Of a stretch of DNA of 64,000 bases, positions 57,401 to 64,000 are shown piece by piece (the first letter of the stretch is position 1; every line of letters begins with the position of its first letter). The notes under the pieces were generated by a model that was not told the DNA's origin, made no database searches, and saw only the letters and a program-made list of their open reading frames with translations. Origin of the DNA: Allomuricauda sp. TMED12. Lineage in GTDB: Bacteria > Bacteroidota > Bacteroidia > Flavobacteriales > Flavobacteriaceae. A program made the position numbers and the translations under genes. The stretch covers positions 1 through 64,000 of the forward strand of contig NHBR02000147.1 of NCBI GenBank assembly GCA_002167435.2, read 5' to 3'.

Positions 57401-57685
57401 CATCCCCTGCTCTTGCATGGAAGTCGTATACACATATTCTACGCCTTTAATATTCGATATGATTTTTTCTAGTGGTTTTGTAATCCTGGATTCCACCTCT
57501 GTTGGGCTGGCCCCGGGATATCCCACAAATATGTCCGCCATAGGAACGTCTATCTGCGGCTCCTCTTCCCTTGGAATAAGGAAAGAACTGTATACTCCAA
57601 TGACCATAAATACAATCATTAGGAGCACCGTAAGCTTGGAGCTTATAAACCCTTTGGCTATTTTTCCTGCAAGTCCGTCTTTCAT
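54491..57685 (-). CDS. RND efflux permease
   Basis: 1064 residues, full length for the family, with 12 membrane helices in the usual 1+6+5 pattern. IPREEEPQIDVPMADIFVGYPGAS at the start and the repeated GASPTEVE/ VPLVYYLIE end are typical; the proton relay region VFVTGIVVDDSIIIAEN carries the two Asp residues in the fourth helix. It resembles hydrophobe/amphiphile pumps more than strict metal pumps, so the substrate is open. Adaptor and TolC are encoded just upstream. Confidence 0.92.
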   Translation of the reverse strand: MKDGLAGKIAKGFISSKLTVLLMIVFMVIGVYSSFLIPREEEPQIDVPMADIFVGYPGASPTEVESRITKPLEKIISNIKGVEYVYTTSMQEQGMAIVQFYVGEDIERSLVRLYDEINKHMDQMPEGVTMPLVKTRAIDDVPMLALTVWSEEYDDYQLRQISGELINEIEKVNGVSITKKIGGRSPQLRVVVDKAKMAESGIDMLAIAQMIKANNQQMDAGNFLSNDTEFHISTGNFLETKEDLENLIVGTKQRQPIYLKQVATVLDGPELPKNYVSLGFGAASEKAETYNSEYPAVTISIAKRKGADAMKIADVVLEKVDHLKTTLIPDEVKVEVTRNYGQTASQKVSELLMHLIGAIIAVTFVVMLAMGWRGGLVVFLSVPITFALTLLSYYMLDYTLNRITLFALVFVTGIVVDDSIIIAENMHRHFKMKRLPFKDAAIYAINEVGNPTILATFTVIASVLPMAFVSGLMGPYMSPMPIGASIAMLLSLFVALTITPYLGYIFLREKDKKNKKEKEPVEIQDTFIYKAYARFESPLIESKKKRWMFLGITFFLLIASVAMFFTKSVAVKMLPFDNKNEFQVVIDLPEGTTLERTAAVTKEIGAYLSTRPEVVNYQTYVGTSAPITFNGLVRHYDLRGGSNMADIQVNLVDKHDRSEQSHDIAKLLRPKIQELGKKYHANIKIVEVPPGPPVLSTIVAEVYGPDYDKQMELADKVKGILNNTTDVVDVDWMVEDDQVEYDFVVDKEKAMLYGVTPQQIVQVMAMAFRENPVSHIYREDAFDQIGIVLSISEKDKSSLDEIKQLKIASQQGNMVSVGDLVSVKEGTKAKSIYRKNQKRVVYVMSDMAGELESPVYAILGMTDKLNQLELPQGYSINELYMEQPQFEDDYTVKWDGEWQITLEVFRDLGIAFMGVIVIIYMLIVGWFQNFKAPMVMMVAIPLSLIGIVLGHWLLGAFFTATSFIGMIALAGIMVRNSVLLIDFVNLRLKEDIPLKQAVIEAGAVRTTPILLTAGTVVIGAFVILFDPIFQGLAISLMGGTIVSTVLTLLVVPLVYYLIERKNYN

Positions 57686-57701
57686 TACTACCTTTTTTAG
57701 G

Positions 57702-58790
57702 TTATTGAATGGTTACTTTGACTCCGTTGTACAGCTTTCCTTCTGCCGAAACAATATATTGGTCTCCTTTGGACAAGCCGGACAGTACCTCTACCTCTTC
57801 TCCATAGTTTTCACCCAAACGCAACCAACGCAGAAGGGCTACATTGTCTTGGCCCAAGGTGTAAATACCTGTCAATTGGCCTTTATGAACCAAGGCCTCA
57901 GACGGAACGGTCACAACTGTTTTTCCATTGTTTTCTTGATCCGCCTCTAGCCTTACGGTTACATACATACCTGACAAAATCTTGGATGATGTTTTGTCCA
58001 ATAGAACCTTCATCAAATATTGTCCTCCCGTATTTTGTGCGGAGGCACTCAATTCGGACACTTTACCAGTAATAGTGGTGTCCAAAGTCTTCACGAGAAC
58101 ATGGGCTTTAGTTCCCACTTCAATACTGGAAATATTATTTTCAGCCACTTTCGCCTCAACCTCAAATGCTCCGGGAGCTTCCACAGACACTAAGGGAACG
58201 CCAGGATTGGCCATATCACCTTCATCTATGTAGGTATTGGTAACAACGCCATTAAAAGGCGACCTTATGTTGGCATAAGCAAACTGTGAATTTACTTCGT
58301 TCTTCATTTGGTTTGCTGCTTCCAATCTGGCTTTGGCCATTTCGTATCGAGCCGTCATGTCGTCCAGTTCTTTTTGCGAAGCGCTGTTTTCATTAAAAAG
58401 GTTCTGAAACCTTTCGTAGTCCTTTTTTGCATTATTGAAAGCAACGGTAGCTTCTGTAATGGAAGCTTCCACTTGAGCCTTTTTGGCACGTAAGTCCACA
58501 TTGTTTATGGAAATAAGAAGGTCTCCCTTGTTTACTTTCTGACCTATTTTTACGGGAAGCGATTCAACGTGGCCCATCATTCTCGTGCTTAAAGTGGCAC
58601 TGTTCACAGCTTTTATTTGACCACTTCCCGCCAATATCGTCGAGCTATCGCCCATATCCACATCGGCCACAGTGACCGATACAGCTTCTGCAGTATCCAC
58701 AGCTTGTTTTTCGTCACTTCCACATCCTGAAAGGGTCAATCCCAATGCAAGGATTAAAGTGAAACTTTTATATATCGTAGTGTTTTTCAT
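57702..58790 (-). CDS. RND periplasmic adaptor (membrane fusion) lipoprotein
   Basis: 362 residues. Lipobox LTLSGC (Cys about 23). Lipoyl-like half-motifs VESLPVKIGQKVNKGDLLISI and FAYANIRSPFNGVVTN flank a coiled-coil hairpin (AKKAQVEASITEATVAFNNAKK ... KARLEAANQMKNE). A beta-barrel and membrane-proximal domain complete it. Sits between TolC (7 nt) and the permease (16 nt). Confidence 0.92.
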   Translation of the reverse strand: MKNTTIYKSFTLILALGLTLSGCGSDEKQAVDTAEAVSVTVADVDMGDSSTILAGSGQIKAVNSATLSTRMMGHVESLPVKIGQKVNKGDLLISINNVDLRAKKAQVEASITEATVAFNNAKKDYERFQNLFNENSASQKELDDMTARYEMAKARLEAANQMKNEVNSQFAYANIRSPFNGVVTNTYIDEGDMANPGVPLVSVEAPGAFEVEAKVAENNISSIEVGTKAHVLVKTLDTTITGKVSELSASAQNTGGQYLMKVLLDKTSSKILSGMYVTVRLEADQENNGKTVVTVPSEALVHKGQLTGIYTLGQDNVALLRWLRLGENYGEEVEVLSGLSKGDQYIVSAEGKLYNGVKVTIQ

Positions 58791-58797
58791 TTTGCAA

Positions 58798-60102
58798 TTA
58801 TTCTTTAGTTAAAAATGTTAATAAGGATTGTGCTTGATTGTATTCGAAAATGGTTTGATAATAGGCCAATTGTTTTTCGGCATATGTAGCTTCAGCCATT
58901 AACAGATCGGTTGTTTTTTCCAAACCTTCCTTAAATCGATTGGTTCGAATCCTTAATGATTCTTCGGATTGCTCCATAGCCAATTTTGAGGTCTCGAGCC
59001 TGCTTTTCGCATCCTCGACCATCCGTTTGGTGCGTTGTAGCTCCATAGTACTTTTGGCAACGTACTGTTCGTATTCTTGCTTTGCTTTTTCATAACTTGT
59101 TTTACTCTTTCCTGCCTTGGCAAATCGTTGGGATCCTTTAAAAACATCCCAGCTCAAACTTGCTCCAATGATATATCCTTTGGCATCGGCCTGGAAAATC
59201 TGGTCATCGTACATTTCATAGCTGGCAAAGGCATTGAGCCTAGGTAAAAAGGTCATGTTGTCTGCCCGCATGTTTGCTTTATACGCTTCAGACACCAAAT
59301 CCATGGCTTTCACATCCGCTCTATTTTCCAATGAAGTTTCCACCGTTCCACCAAGATTATCGGGCATTAATTCCTCTGATGGTTCGTAGACCACATCACC
59401 TTGTTCGTTCATTAAAAATGCCAAGTAGTCCGATGCATTTTTTACATTGCTTCTAGTGGTCTTCAATTGATCGGAAACTTCCGTAACCCTAACTTTAACC
59501 TCGAGCAAGTCTGCTTTTTGAAGCAATCCTTGATCGTAACTGTTCTGTGCCATATTCAGATTGGCGTTAGCGGCTTCATAAGCTTTTTGAAGTACTTCTA
59601 CAGCTCTATGGGCCAGTTGTAGCTGACCATAGGCCTTTTGGGCTTCAAAATCGAGATAATCCCGAGTTCTCATGGCCTGAAGCTCTTTGGCTTCCATTGT
59701 AGTTTTGGCAGCCTTGCGCTGATAAAAGCCATCCAAATTGATCAATGGTTGTTCCACAGAAACTTTTGTGGCATAATTCTCAATCTGATCGGGATCATTC
59801 AACAAAGCAGGGTTGAAATCCGCTTGGGTCAAAATCTCTTGGTTAAGTTTGGAACCAAATGCCATCAACGGGTTCGTGGTTGCCATTCCTGTATGTGAAA
59901 CAGAAATCTGTGGCAAGAAGATGGAATTGGAAAACCTATAGTCGTATTTGGCCATTTTGGCCTCCTGCTCCGACACTTTTATACTTGAATTGGATTCTTG
60001 CACCCGCATCAGGACATCCTGCAAGGATATCTTTACATGATCCTGGGCAAACAATTGTCCCTGTGCATAAAAGAATATTATTAAAACAAATAATCGTTTC
60101 AT
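58798..60102 (-). CDS. TolC family outer-membrane efflux protein
   Basis: 434 residues. Signal peptide ending GQLFAQ. The helical-barrel pattern of two internal repeats is clear, with long coiled helices (NLNMAQNSYDQGLLQKADLL, RTNRFKEGLEKTTDLLMAEA). It provides the outer-membrane exit duct for the pump and is the first gene of the operon. The start is 48 nt downstream of the palindromic operator. Confidence 0.92.
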   Translation of the reverse strand: MKRLFVLIIFFYAQGQLFAQDHVKISLQDVLMRVQESNSSIKVSEQEAKMAKYDYRFSNSIFLPQISVSHTGMATTNPLMAFGSKLNQEILTQADFNPALLNDPDQIENYATKVSVEQPLINLDGFYQRKAAKTTMEAKELQAMRTRDYLDFEAQKAYGQLQLAHRAVEVLQKAYEAANANLNMAQNSYDQGLLQKADLLEVKVRVTEVSDQLKTTRSNVKNASDYLAFLMNEQGDVVYEPSEELMPDNLGGTVETSLENRADVKAMDLVSEAYKANMRADNMTFLPRLNAFASYEMYDDQIFQADAKGYIIGASLSWDVFKGSQRFAKAGKSKTSYEKAKQEYEQYVAKSTMELQRTKRMVEDAKSRLETSKLAMEQSEESLRIRTNRFKEGLEKTTDLLMAEATYAEKQLAYYQTIFEYNQAQSLLTFLTKE

Positions 60103-60121
60103 ATACTTAATTAATTTCTGC

Positions 60122-60167
60122 CAAAAATAGATTTGTTAATATACCCGCACAGTAACTTGTGTTACTG
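60122..60167 (-). promoter_or_regulatory. Operator + -7 box of the RND/YeeE operon
   Basis: Palindrome CAGTAAC-TTGT-GTTACTG at 60150-60167. On the minus strand it is followed by TATTTTTG (60129-60122), a full TAnnTTTG match. Distance from palindrome centre (60158.5) to the last G is 36.5 nt, putting the operator near -40. The same distance is found at three other promoters here. The rest of 60103-60327 is empty. Confidence 0.72.
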
Positions 60168-60327
60168 AGAAAATTGCATAAAAGAATACCTCAATACAGC
60201 GAAATCTTTACAAAGTAAATTTGTATTGAGGTATTGAACAATGATGAAAATCAGGGGTTAAGCATTTATTTAATGCAACCCTTGAAACGGTAAAATAGAC
60301 TTTGATTTTTGTACTATACCCTTAGGC

Positions 60328-61014
60328 TTAATTGCACTGCTCGTGCGAACCTTCCAAAATTGTTTCATATTCTGCTTGGGAAAGAAATTGTGGAGTATAG
60401 GTTTCCCCGAGGTTTTCGATGCTCTGGACAAAACTTCTTAAATGATTTCGGGATCCACATTGCAAACTTGAAAACACATCAGCAATGTCCGTATTGGAGG
60501 TGGCCTGGATTTGCTCTTCCAGGTCTACGATATCCAAATCCTCAATGGTAGCACCCACTGTTAGCGCCGCTAATTCATCAACTATTCCATCTTGTACAAA
60601 TGTGTCGTACCATGTTTGGAGGTCTTCATTTTCGAACACCCCATCTTCCAATATTTCATATTCAATATCGTAGGCGACCAATAAGGTTTCAACGGCATCC
60701 ATATGGGATTGTTCACTTTGCATAATGTTCCCAAATTGGACAATGCCCCAGTATTCATTCAAAAACTTATAGGTGTCCCTGGCCAGTTTCTCCTCTTCCA
60801 ACATAAACAACAATGCTGCTTCATCTTCATCAACTATTGAAGACCCATCATTTACTTCATCGTCATTAATATCATCATTGACATCATCATCGATACTGTT
60901 TTCAATTTGTGAATCAATAGGGTCGTCATTGGAATCTGAACAACTGAGAACAATGGCTGATACAAACAACGACATTATTAACACCGGGCCAATTCTTTTA
61001 AAAAGTAGTTTCAT
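60328..61014 (-). CDS. DUF2202 ferritin-like lipoprotein
   Basis: 228 residues. Lipobox VLSC (Cys about 25). A long Asp/Asn-rich linker (SIDDDVNDDINDDEVND) leads to the DUF2202 domain: LLFMLEEEKLARDTYKFLNEYWG, MQSEQSHMDAVETLL, CGSRNHLRSFVQSIENLG. The Glu and His pairs (EEEKLA, EQSHM, RNHL) look like a di-iron ferritin-like site. Function unknown. It has its own copy of the palindromic operator, 42 nt upstream of the ATG. Confidence 0.83.
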   Translation of the reverse strand: MKLLFKRIGPVLIMSLFVSAIVLSCSDSNDDPIDSQIENSIDDDVNDDINDDEVNDGSSIVDEDEAALLFMLEEEKLARDTYKFLNEYWGIVQFGNIMQSEQSHMDAVETLLVAYDIEYEILEDGVFENEDLQTWYDTFVQDGIVDELAALTVGATIEDLDIVDLEEQIQATSNTDIADVFSSLQCGSRNHLRSFVQSIENLGETYTPQFLSQAEYETILEGSHEQCN

Positions 61015-61026
61015 AGCTTTTTTTTC

Positions 61027-61071
61027 TAAAAGTCATTATTACACCAATGAACATCAGTAACATTAGTTACC
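61027..61071 (-). promoter_or_regulatory. Operator of the DUF2202 gene
   Basis: AGTAAC-ATTA-GTTACC at 61056-61071. At the same spacing as in the other units lies GACTTTTA (61034-61027, minus strand), a weaker -7-like box. The centre lies at 61063.5, about 50 nt before the ATG at 61014. Confidence 0.6.
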
Positions 61072-61103
61072 GTATCCCTCACTTTAAACAAAACATTAAC
61101 TAA

Positions 61104-61129
61104 AAAGACCCTACATATGCAGGGTCTTT
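61104..61129 (-). terminator. Terminator of the SQR transcript
   Basis: Stem AAAGACCCT/AGGGTCTTT with an 8-nt loop; on the minus strand it is followed by TTTAGTTAATG-like sequence with a T-run from the paired A-run. It lies 107 nt beyond the 41-residue gene. Confidence 0.7.
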
Positions 61130-61235
61130 CCTTTAAGTTATTCTGTTGAATTCATAAGGTGACAAACAAAATGGATTTAACACAAAAACAAACTATCCTT
61201 ATGTTAAACCCATTTTTTAAATATGTGGTTAGTAT

Positions 61236-61361
61236 TTACTTTTTACCACTGTTCATCATGGCCAGAACTGCCACAATCAAAATTATGACCACAAGGGCAA
61301 ACAGTCCTATCATCCAGATACCGTTCTCCCAAGCTACCAAAGGAATATTCAGTGTTTTCAA
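61236..61361 (-). CDS. 41-residue single-pass membrane protein, TTG start
   Basis: The open frame reads MKTLNIPLVAWENGIW, then a hydrophobic segment of about 20 residues (LFALVVIILIVAVLAM) and the basic end NSGKK. The start is a TTG; an in-frame ATG later would give 26 residues. There is no ATG upstream and an in-frame TGA lies 90 nt before. It sits between SQR and the terminator, so it is probably the second gene of the sqr unit. No family recognised. A small partner or regulator of SQR or of a membrane complex is a guess. Confidence 0.45.
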   Translation of the reverse strand: MKTLNIPLVAWENGIWMIGLFALVVIILIVAVLAMMNSGKK

Positions 61362-61454
61362 AATGTATTGGTTTTTGTTTGAATCAAATTTAATTGGAAA
61401 AACTCCATCAAAACATGATATTCCTCAGGTATCCAGTTTTCCAATTAGTTCATC

Positions 61455-62717
61455 CTAAACGTTTTTACCTTTCATCATTTTGTTCCAGTACAAATACGGG
61501 AGTCCATACTTTTTCAACATCCATAGTCTCCAGTGTTCTTTTGCACTATTAAAAACCAGCATGCGCTTGAGTTTTGGATCAGGAATAAAGTTATTGTTGT
61601 AATCAAACTCCGCCAAGGTCATTTTGCCATATCCCGTTACCAGCGGACATGAGGAATACCCATTGTACGAGTGGTTTTCAACAACCTTTCCTCCAAGCAA
61701 ACTCATGATGTTATCCACTACAATGGGAACTTGTTTACGAACCGCAGCTCCGGTTTTTGCGGTGGGCAAGGCCGCCACATCACCAAGGCCGAATACATTC
61801 GAATACTTATTATGTTGCATGGAAAAATGATCCACATCCAACCAACCTGCTTCGTTTGCCAATACCGATTCACGGACAAATTTTGGTGCTGCTTGTGGAG
61901 GGGCGATATGCAACATATCAAAAGGCACTTGGATATCGACATCTCCAATCATTTTTTCACCAAGTTCATTATCCTCATTGATAACACATCTGTTCTCTTC
62001 GGGAGCAGTGTGGCTAAAGTGTACAATCCTGTTTTCGATATCAATCTCTTTGGGAGCATAAAAAGGCTTAAAATGTATGCCATAACGGTCGATAACCTTG
62101 TTCAGGGTTTCCCGAATTTCCTTTACGCCAAATATTACAGAACCTGGTGTAGCAAAAATTACATTCGCACTGTCCTTAAGTCCCTGTTTTCCAAAATAGT
62201 CAGCAGCCAAGTAAGCAATTTTCTGAGGAGCGCCACCACATTTAATAGGTGTAGTTGGCTGCGTAAAGAGGGCATTTCCTTTTTTAAAGTTTCGTATTAC
62301 TTCCCATGTATGCTCAGGGTCAATATAATTACTACAAGCCACCCCTTTTTCCAAAGCTTCGGGAAGTCCTTTGATCATGCTTGGCTCCATCACCAACCCA
62401 GTAGCTACCACCAAATAATCATAGGTAATATCTCCACTACTTTCTGTAGAGACCTTGTTTTTTTCCGGTTCAAAACCAGCAGCCTTGTCCTTAATCCAAT
62501 CCACACCACTTGGCATTACCTCTACCATGGGCTTTTTGGTTTTATTAAAATCATAGGTGCCCGCCCCCACAAGGGTCCATGCAGGTTGGTAGTAATGTGT
62601 TTCCGAGGGTTCCAATATAGCTATATCCAGCTTTCTATTTTTCCGCAATAACTGGCCAGCGGTCATAATACCAGCAGTTCCTCCACCAATTATTAAAATT
62701 TGATAATGTGACTTCAT
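61455..62717 (-). CDS. sqr: Sulfide:quinone oxidoreductase (type II/SQOR-like)
   Basis: 420 residues. Oxidises sulfide to persulfide and feeds electrons to the quinone pool at the inner membrane. FAD-binding GGGTAG (11-16), YLVVATGL, and GLGDVAALPTAKTGAA (310-325). The two catalytic cysteines fit TPIKCGGAPQKIAYL (Cys160) and YNGYSSCPLVTGYGKM (Cys357), the pattern of the mitochondrial-type SQOR. The ATG at 62717 lies 56 nt downstream of the palindromic operator. Confidence 0.88.
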   Translation of the reverse strand: MKSHYQILIIGGGTAGIMTAGQLLRKNRKLDIAILEPSETHYYQPAWTLVGAGTYDFNKTKKPMVEVMPSGVDWIKDKAAGFEPEKNKVSTESSGDITYDYLVVATGLVMEPSMIKGLPEALEKGVACSNYIDPEHTWEVIRNFKKGNALFTQPTTPIKCGGAPQKIAYLAADYFGKQGLKDSANVIFATPGSVIFGVKEIRETLNKVIDRYGIHFKPFYAPKEIDIENRIVHFSHTAPEENRCVINEDNELGEKMIGDVDIQVPFDMLHIAPPQAAPKFVRESVLANEAGWLDVDHFSMQHNKYSNVFGLGDVAALPTAKTGAAVRKQVPIVVDNIMSLLGGKVVENHSYNGYSSCPLVTGYGKMTLAEFDYNNNFIPDPKLKRMLVFNSAKEHWRLWMLKKYGLPYLYWNKMMKGKNV

Positions 62718-62743
62718 GTTTGTTTAGTTAAATTCAATTCTTG

Positions 62744-62788
62744 GTAAAATATTAAGGAATGTGTTAAAAAAATGTAACCATAGTTACA
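62744..62788 (-). promoter_or_regulatory. Operator + -7 box of sqr
   Basis: TGTAAC-CATA-GTTACA at 62773-62788, the most complete palindrome of the set. TATTTTAC (62751-62744, minus strand) lies at the same 36.5-nt spacing. The centre is 62780.5. The remaining sequence up to 62855 is AT-rich and empty. Confidence 0.7.
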
Positions 62789-62854
62789 CAAATGACAATT
62801 TTTGACATAAAAAATGAATTTTATCATTTTTTAACTCTAAGATTTAGCATGGAG

Positions 62855-62885
62855 ACAAAAAAAGCCGCTCTTAATAGAGCGGCTT
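62855..62885 (-). terminator. Terminator downstream of the DUF2892 gene
   Basis: Stem AAGCCGCTC/GAGCGGCTT with a 6-nt loop (TTAATA). On the minus strand it ends in a T-run (A-run 62855-62861 on the plus strand). It begins 24 nt beyond the DUF2892 stop. Confidence 0.8.
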
Positions 62886-62908
62886 CCTTTATCAACCAAC
62901 CAAAAAAC

Positions 62909-63115
62909 TTAATTCTTGACCTTGCATGTATTAATCCCAAAAAGGGTGTACAAAGGACAAAAACTAACAAAGCTCGTTAAGACAAAAATTACTGCCAAAG
63001 CTAGCAGTACATATGCCAGAGTTCCTGTAATCACATTAAAGTAGTACAATGCTCCAACACCAAGTGCCAAGATAATTCGAATTGTACGGTCTGCACCGCC
63101 CATGTTTTTTTTCAT
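62909..63115 (-). CDS. DUF2892 (YgaP-like) inner-membrane protein, second copy
   Basis: 68 residues from MKKNMGGADRTIR. The motif GGADRTIRIILALG is the family opening, then two hydrophobic helices (VGALYYFNVITGT, YVLLALAVIFVLTSFVS) and a C-terminal CPLYTLFGINTCK with two Cys. Family members go with rhodanese or sulfide handling genes. A TTG at 63145 would add 10 residues; the ATG is preferred. It has its own operator, more than 100 nt upstream. Confidence 0.85.
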   Translation of the reverse strand: MKKNMGGADRTIRIILALGVGALYYFNVITGTLAYVLLALAVIFVLTSFVSFCPLYTLFGINTCKVKN

Positions 63116-63207
63116 AATTGATAGTTTATGATTCGTAACATCCAAGTTACCAAAAAGAAACTGATTGTCAGCATCTTATCCATTACGGTTTCTTAAAGAG
63201 CATACAT

Positions 63208-63252
63208 CAAAAGTAGCTTTTGGCCATACAATACATGGTAACCTTAGTTACA
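63208..63252 (-). promoter_or_regulatory. Operator + -7 box of the DUF2892 gene
   Basis: GGTAAC-CTTA-GTTACA at 63237-63252, with TACTTTTG (63215-63208, minus strand) at the same 36.5-nt spacing. A related GTAAC-N6-GTTAC pair lies at 63135-63150 in the leader. The gap to 63358 has nothing else. Confidence 0.7.
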
Positions 63253-63358
63253 CTGCCCTCTTTATTTTTAAACTATATTTAATTTTGATGTATTCTAAAA
63301 AGTCTTTGCTATTTAGCGGTAAGTTTCAATGGAATGCACGACTTAAGATTTAATGTTT

Positions 63359-64000
63359 ATGACTGAATATATTGATGCTCTGACCAATGGTTTTTTGGGA
63401 ACAGTACGATGGACATGGAAATCCATTTTGTTCGAGGTTCCCTGGTATTCCAATTATTTTTGGGGACTCATCATTATCTCCCTAATTGTTTGGGGACTGG
63501 AAATACTTTTCCCTTGGCGCAAAGAACAATCCATTTTTAGAAAGGACTTTTGGTTGGACGCATTTTATATGTTCTTCAACTTTTTCATTTTTTCCATTGT
63601 AATAAGTGGTGTTTACAAATTGCTCGGAGTCCTTTTTAAGGATATAGGAATCACCGCAACAACATTGACCATTGTAGACATTGCGCATTGGCCAAAGTGG
63701 CTTCAACTGCTCGTCTTTTTTGTGATACTTGATTTTGTGCAGTGGTTTACCCATGTGCTTTTGCACAAATATCCGGTGCTTTGGCAGTTCCATAAAGTGC
63801 ATCACAGTGTCAAAGAAATGGGATTTGCCGCTCATTTAAGGTTCCATTGGATGGAAAACATTCTCTATAAACCTTTAAAAACTTTGGGAGTGATGGTTCT
63901 GGGAGGGTTTGAGCCAGAGCAGGCCTATATTGTACATTTTGCTGCCATTGCCATTGGGCATTTTAACCATTCCAATATTAAATTGACCTATGGTCCTCTA
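63359..64000 (+). CDS. Sterol desaturase/fatty acid hydroxylase family protein (cut by window end)
   Basis: 214 codons to the window edge, no stop reached. Several membrane helices (YFWGLIIISLIVWGLEILF, AFYMFFNFFIFSIVISG, LLVFFVILDFVQWF), then the di-iron histidine boxes: HVLLHKYPVLWQFHKVHH and HLRFHW, with HFNHSN further on. Members hydroxylate or desaturate lipids. The ATG at 63359 is the only one that fits; no gene for a reductase is seen. Divergent from the DUF2892 gene. Confidence 0.85.
   Translation, partial: MTEYIDALTNGFLGTVRWTWKSILFEVPWYSNYFWGLIIISLIVWGLEILFPWRKEQSIFRKDFWLDAFYMFFNFFIFSIVISGVYKLLGVLFKDIGITATTLTIVDIAHWPKWLQLLVFFVILDFVQWFTHVLLHKYPVLWQFHKVHHSVKEMGFAAHLRFHWMENILYKPLKTLGVMVLGGFEPEQAYIVHFAAIAIGHFNHSNIKLTYGPL

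Noticed and set aside
58936-58950. GGTTCGAATCC, looking like a tRNA T arm
   Set aside because: It lies inside the TolC coding sequence and no other tRNA arms can be folded around it.
61671-62651. 326-codon open frame on the plus strand
   Set aside because: It is antisense to sqr, whose protein is clearly recognised; the translated sequence has no domain pattern.
61455-62717. NADH dehydrogenase type II as the identity of the 420-residue flavoprotein
   Set aside because: The two cysteines in KCGGAPQK and YSSCPLVTGY and the SQOR-like C-terminus point to sulfide:quinone oxidoreductase.
1-64000. CRISPR array, prophage, complete insertion sequence, rRNA
   Set aside because: No regularly spaced direct repeats, no transposase or integrase, no phage structural genes and no rRNA were seen.

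Overview
The window reads as the chromosome of a marine-type member of the Flavobacteriaceae (Bacteroidota). Supporting signs are the low-GC coding sequence, the near absence of Shine-Dalgarno sites, many promoters with the Bacteroidota -7 element TAnnTTTG close to the start codon, a type IX secretion C-terminal domain, a TonB receptor with a carboxypeptidase-like N-terminal domain, SDR-type threonine dehydrogenase and an OlsF-like bifunctional acyltransferase. A genus such as Allomuricauda or Maribacter is plausible, but the sequence alone does not prove it.

Layout. 0-5 kb: OlsF-like acyltransferase, aspartate kinase, GNAT, fructose-bisphosphatase and a TerB-like protein. 5.3-12.3 kb: DNA repair genes, namely a ligase-associated DEXH helicase, the PdeM phosphoesterase and Mfd. 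7.8-23.3 kb: the same stretch carries a dispersed palindromic repeat family, two pieces of which are translated inside mfd; it also holds a serine hydrolase gene with a broken second copy of its 3' end, a DUF3352 protein, YraN, and a DUF1800/DUF1501 pair with Tat and T9SS signals. 21-45 kb: ordinary housekeeping and secreted proteins (MetG, Tex, histone-deacetylase-like protein, PAP2 phosphatase, M28 peptidases, Ssb, Dps, glycerate kinase, a sortilin-like Asp-box protein, a Qnr-like pentapeptide protein, epimerases, threonine dehydrogenase), plus a 53-residue cysteine-rich protein.

46.0-52.3 kb: a small islet with an outer-membrane barrel, a two-domain vanadium-haloperoxidase/PAP2 lipoprotein and a TonB receptor. 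A 29-bp near-perfect direct repeat of the 3' end of tRNA-Arg(CCT) flanks it; no integrase is visible.

52.9-63.3 kb: the most interesting region. A seven-gene operon joins a tripartite RND efflux pump (TolC, adaptor, permease) to a small PII-like protein, a DUF2892 protein and a split YeeE/YedE sulfur transporter. Upstream lie a DUF2202 lipoprotein, a sulfide:quinone oxidoreductase with a tiny membrane protein downstream, and a second DUF2892 protein. All four transcription units have the same palindrome, GTAAC-N4-GTTAC, at the same distance (36.5 nt from its centre to the last base of a -7-like box). This is the geometry of a Crp/Fnr-type class II activator. I infer one regulon linking sulfide oxidation, sulfur transport and envelope efflux; the regulator itself is not in the window. 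The window ends inside a sterol-desaturase-family gene.
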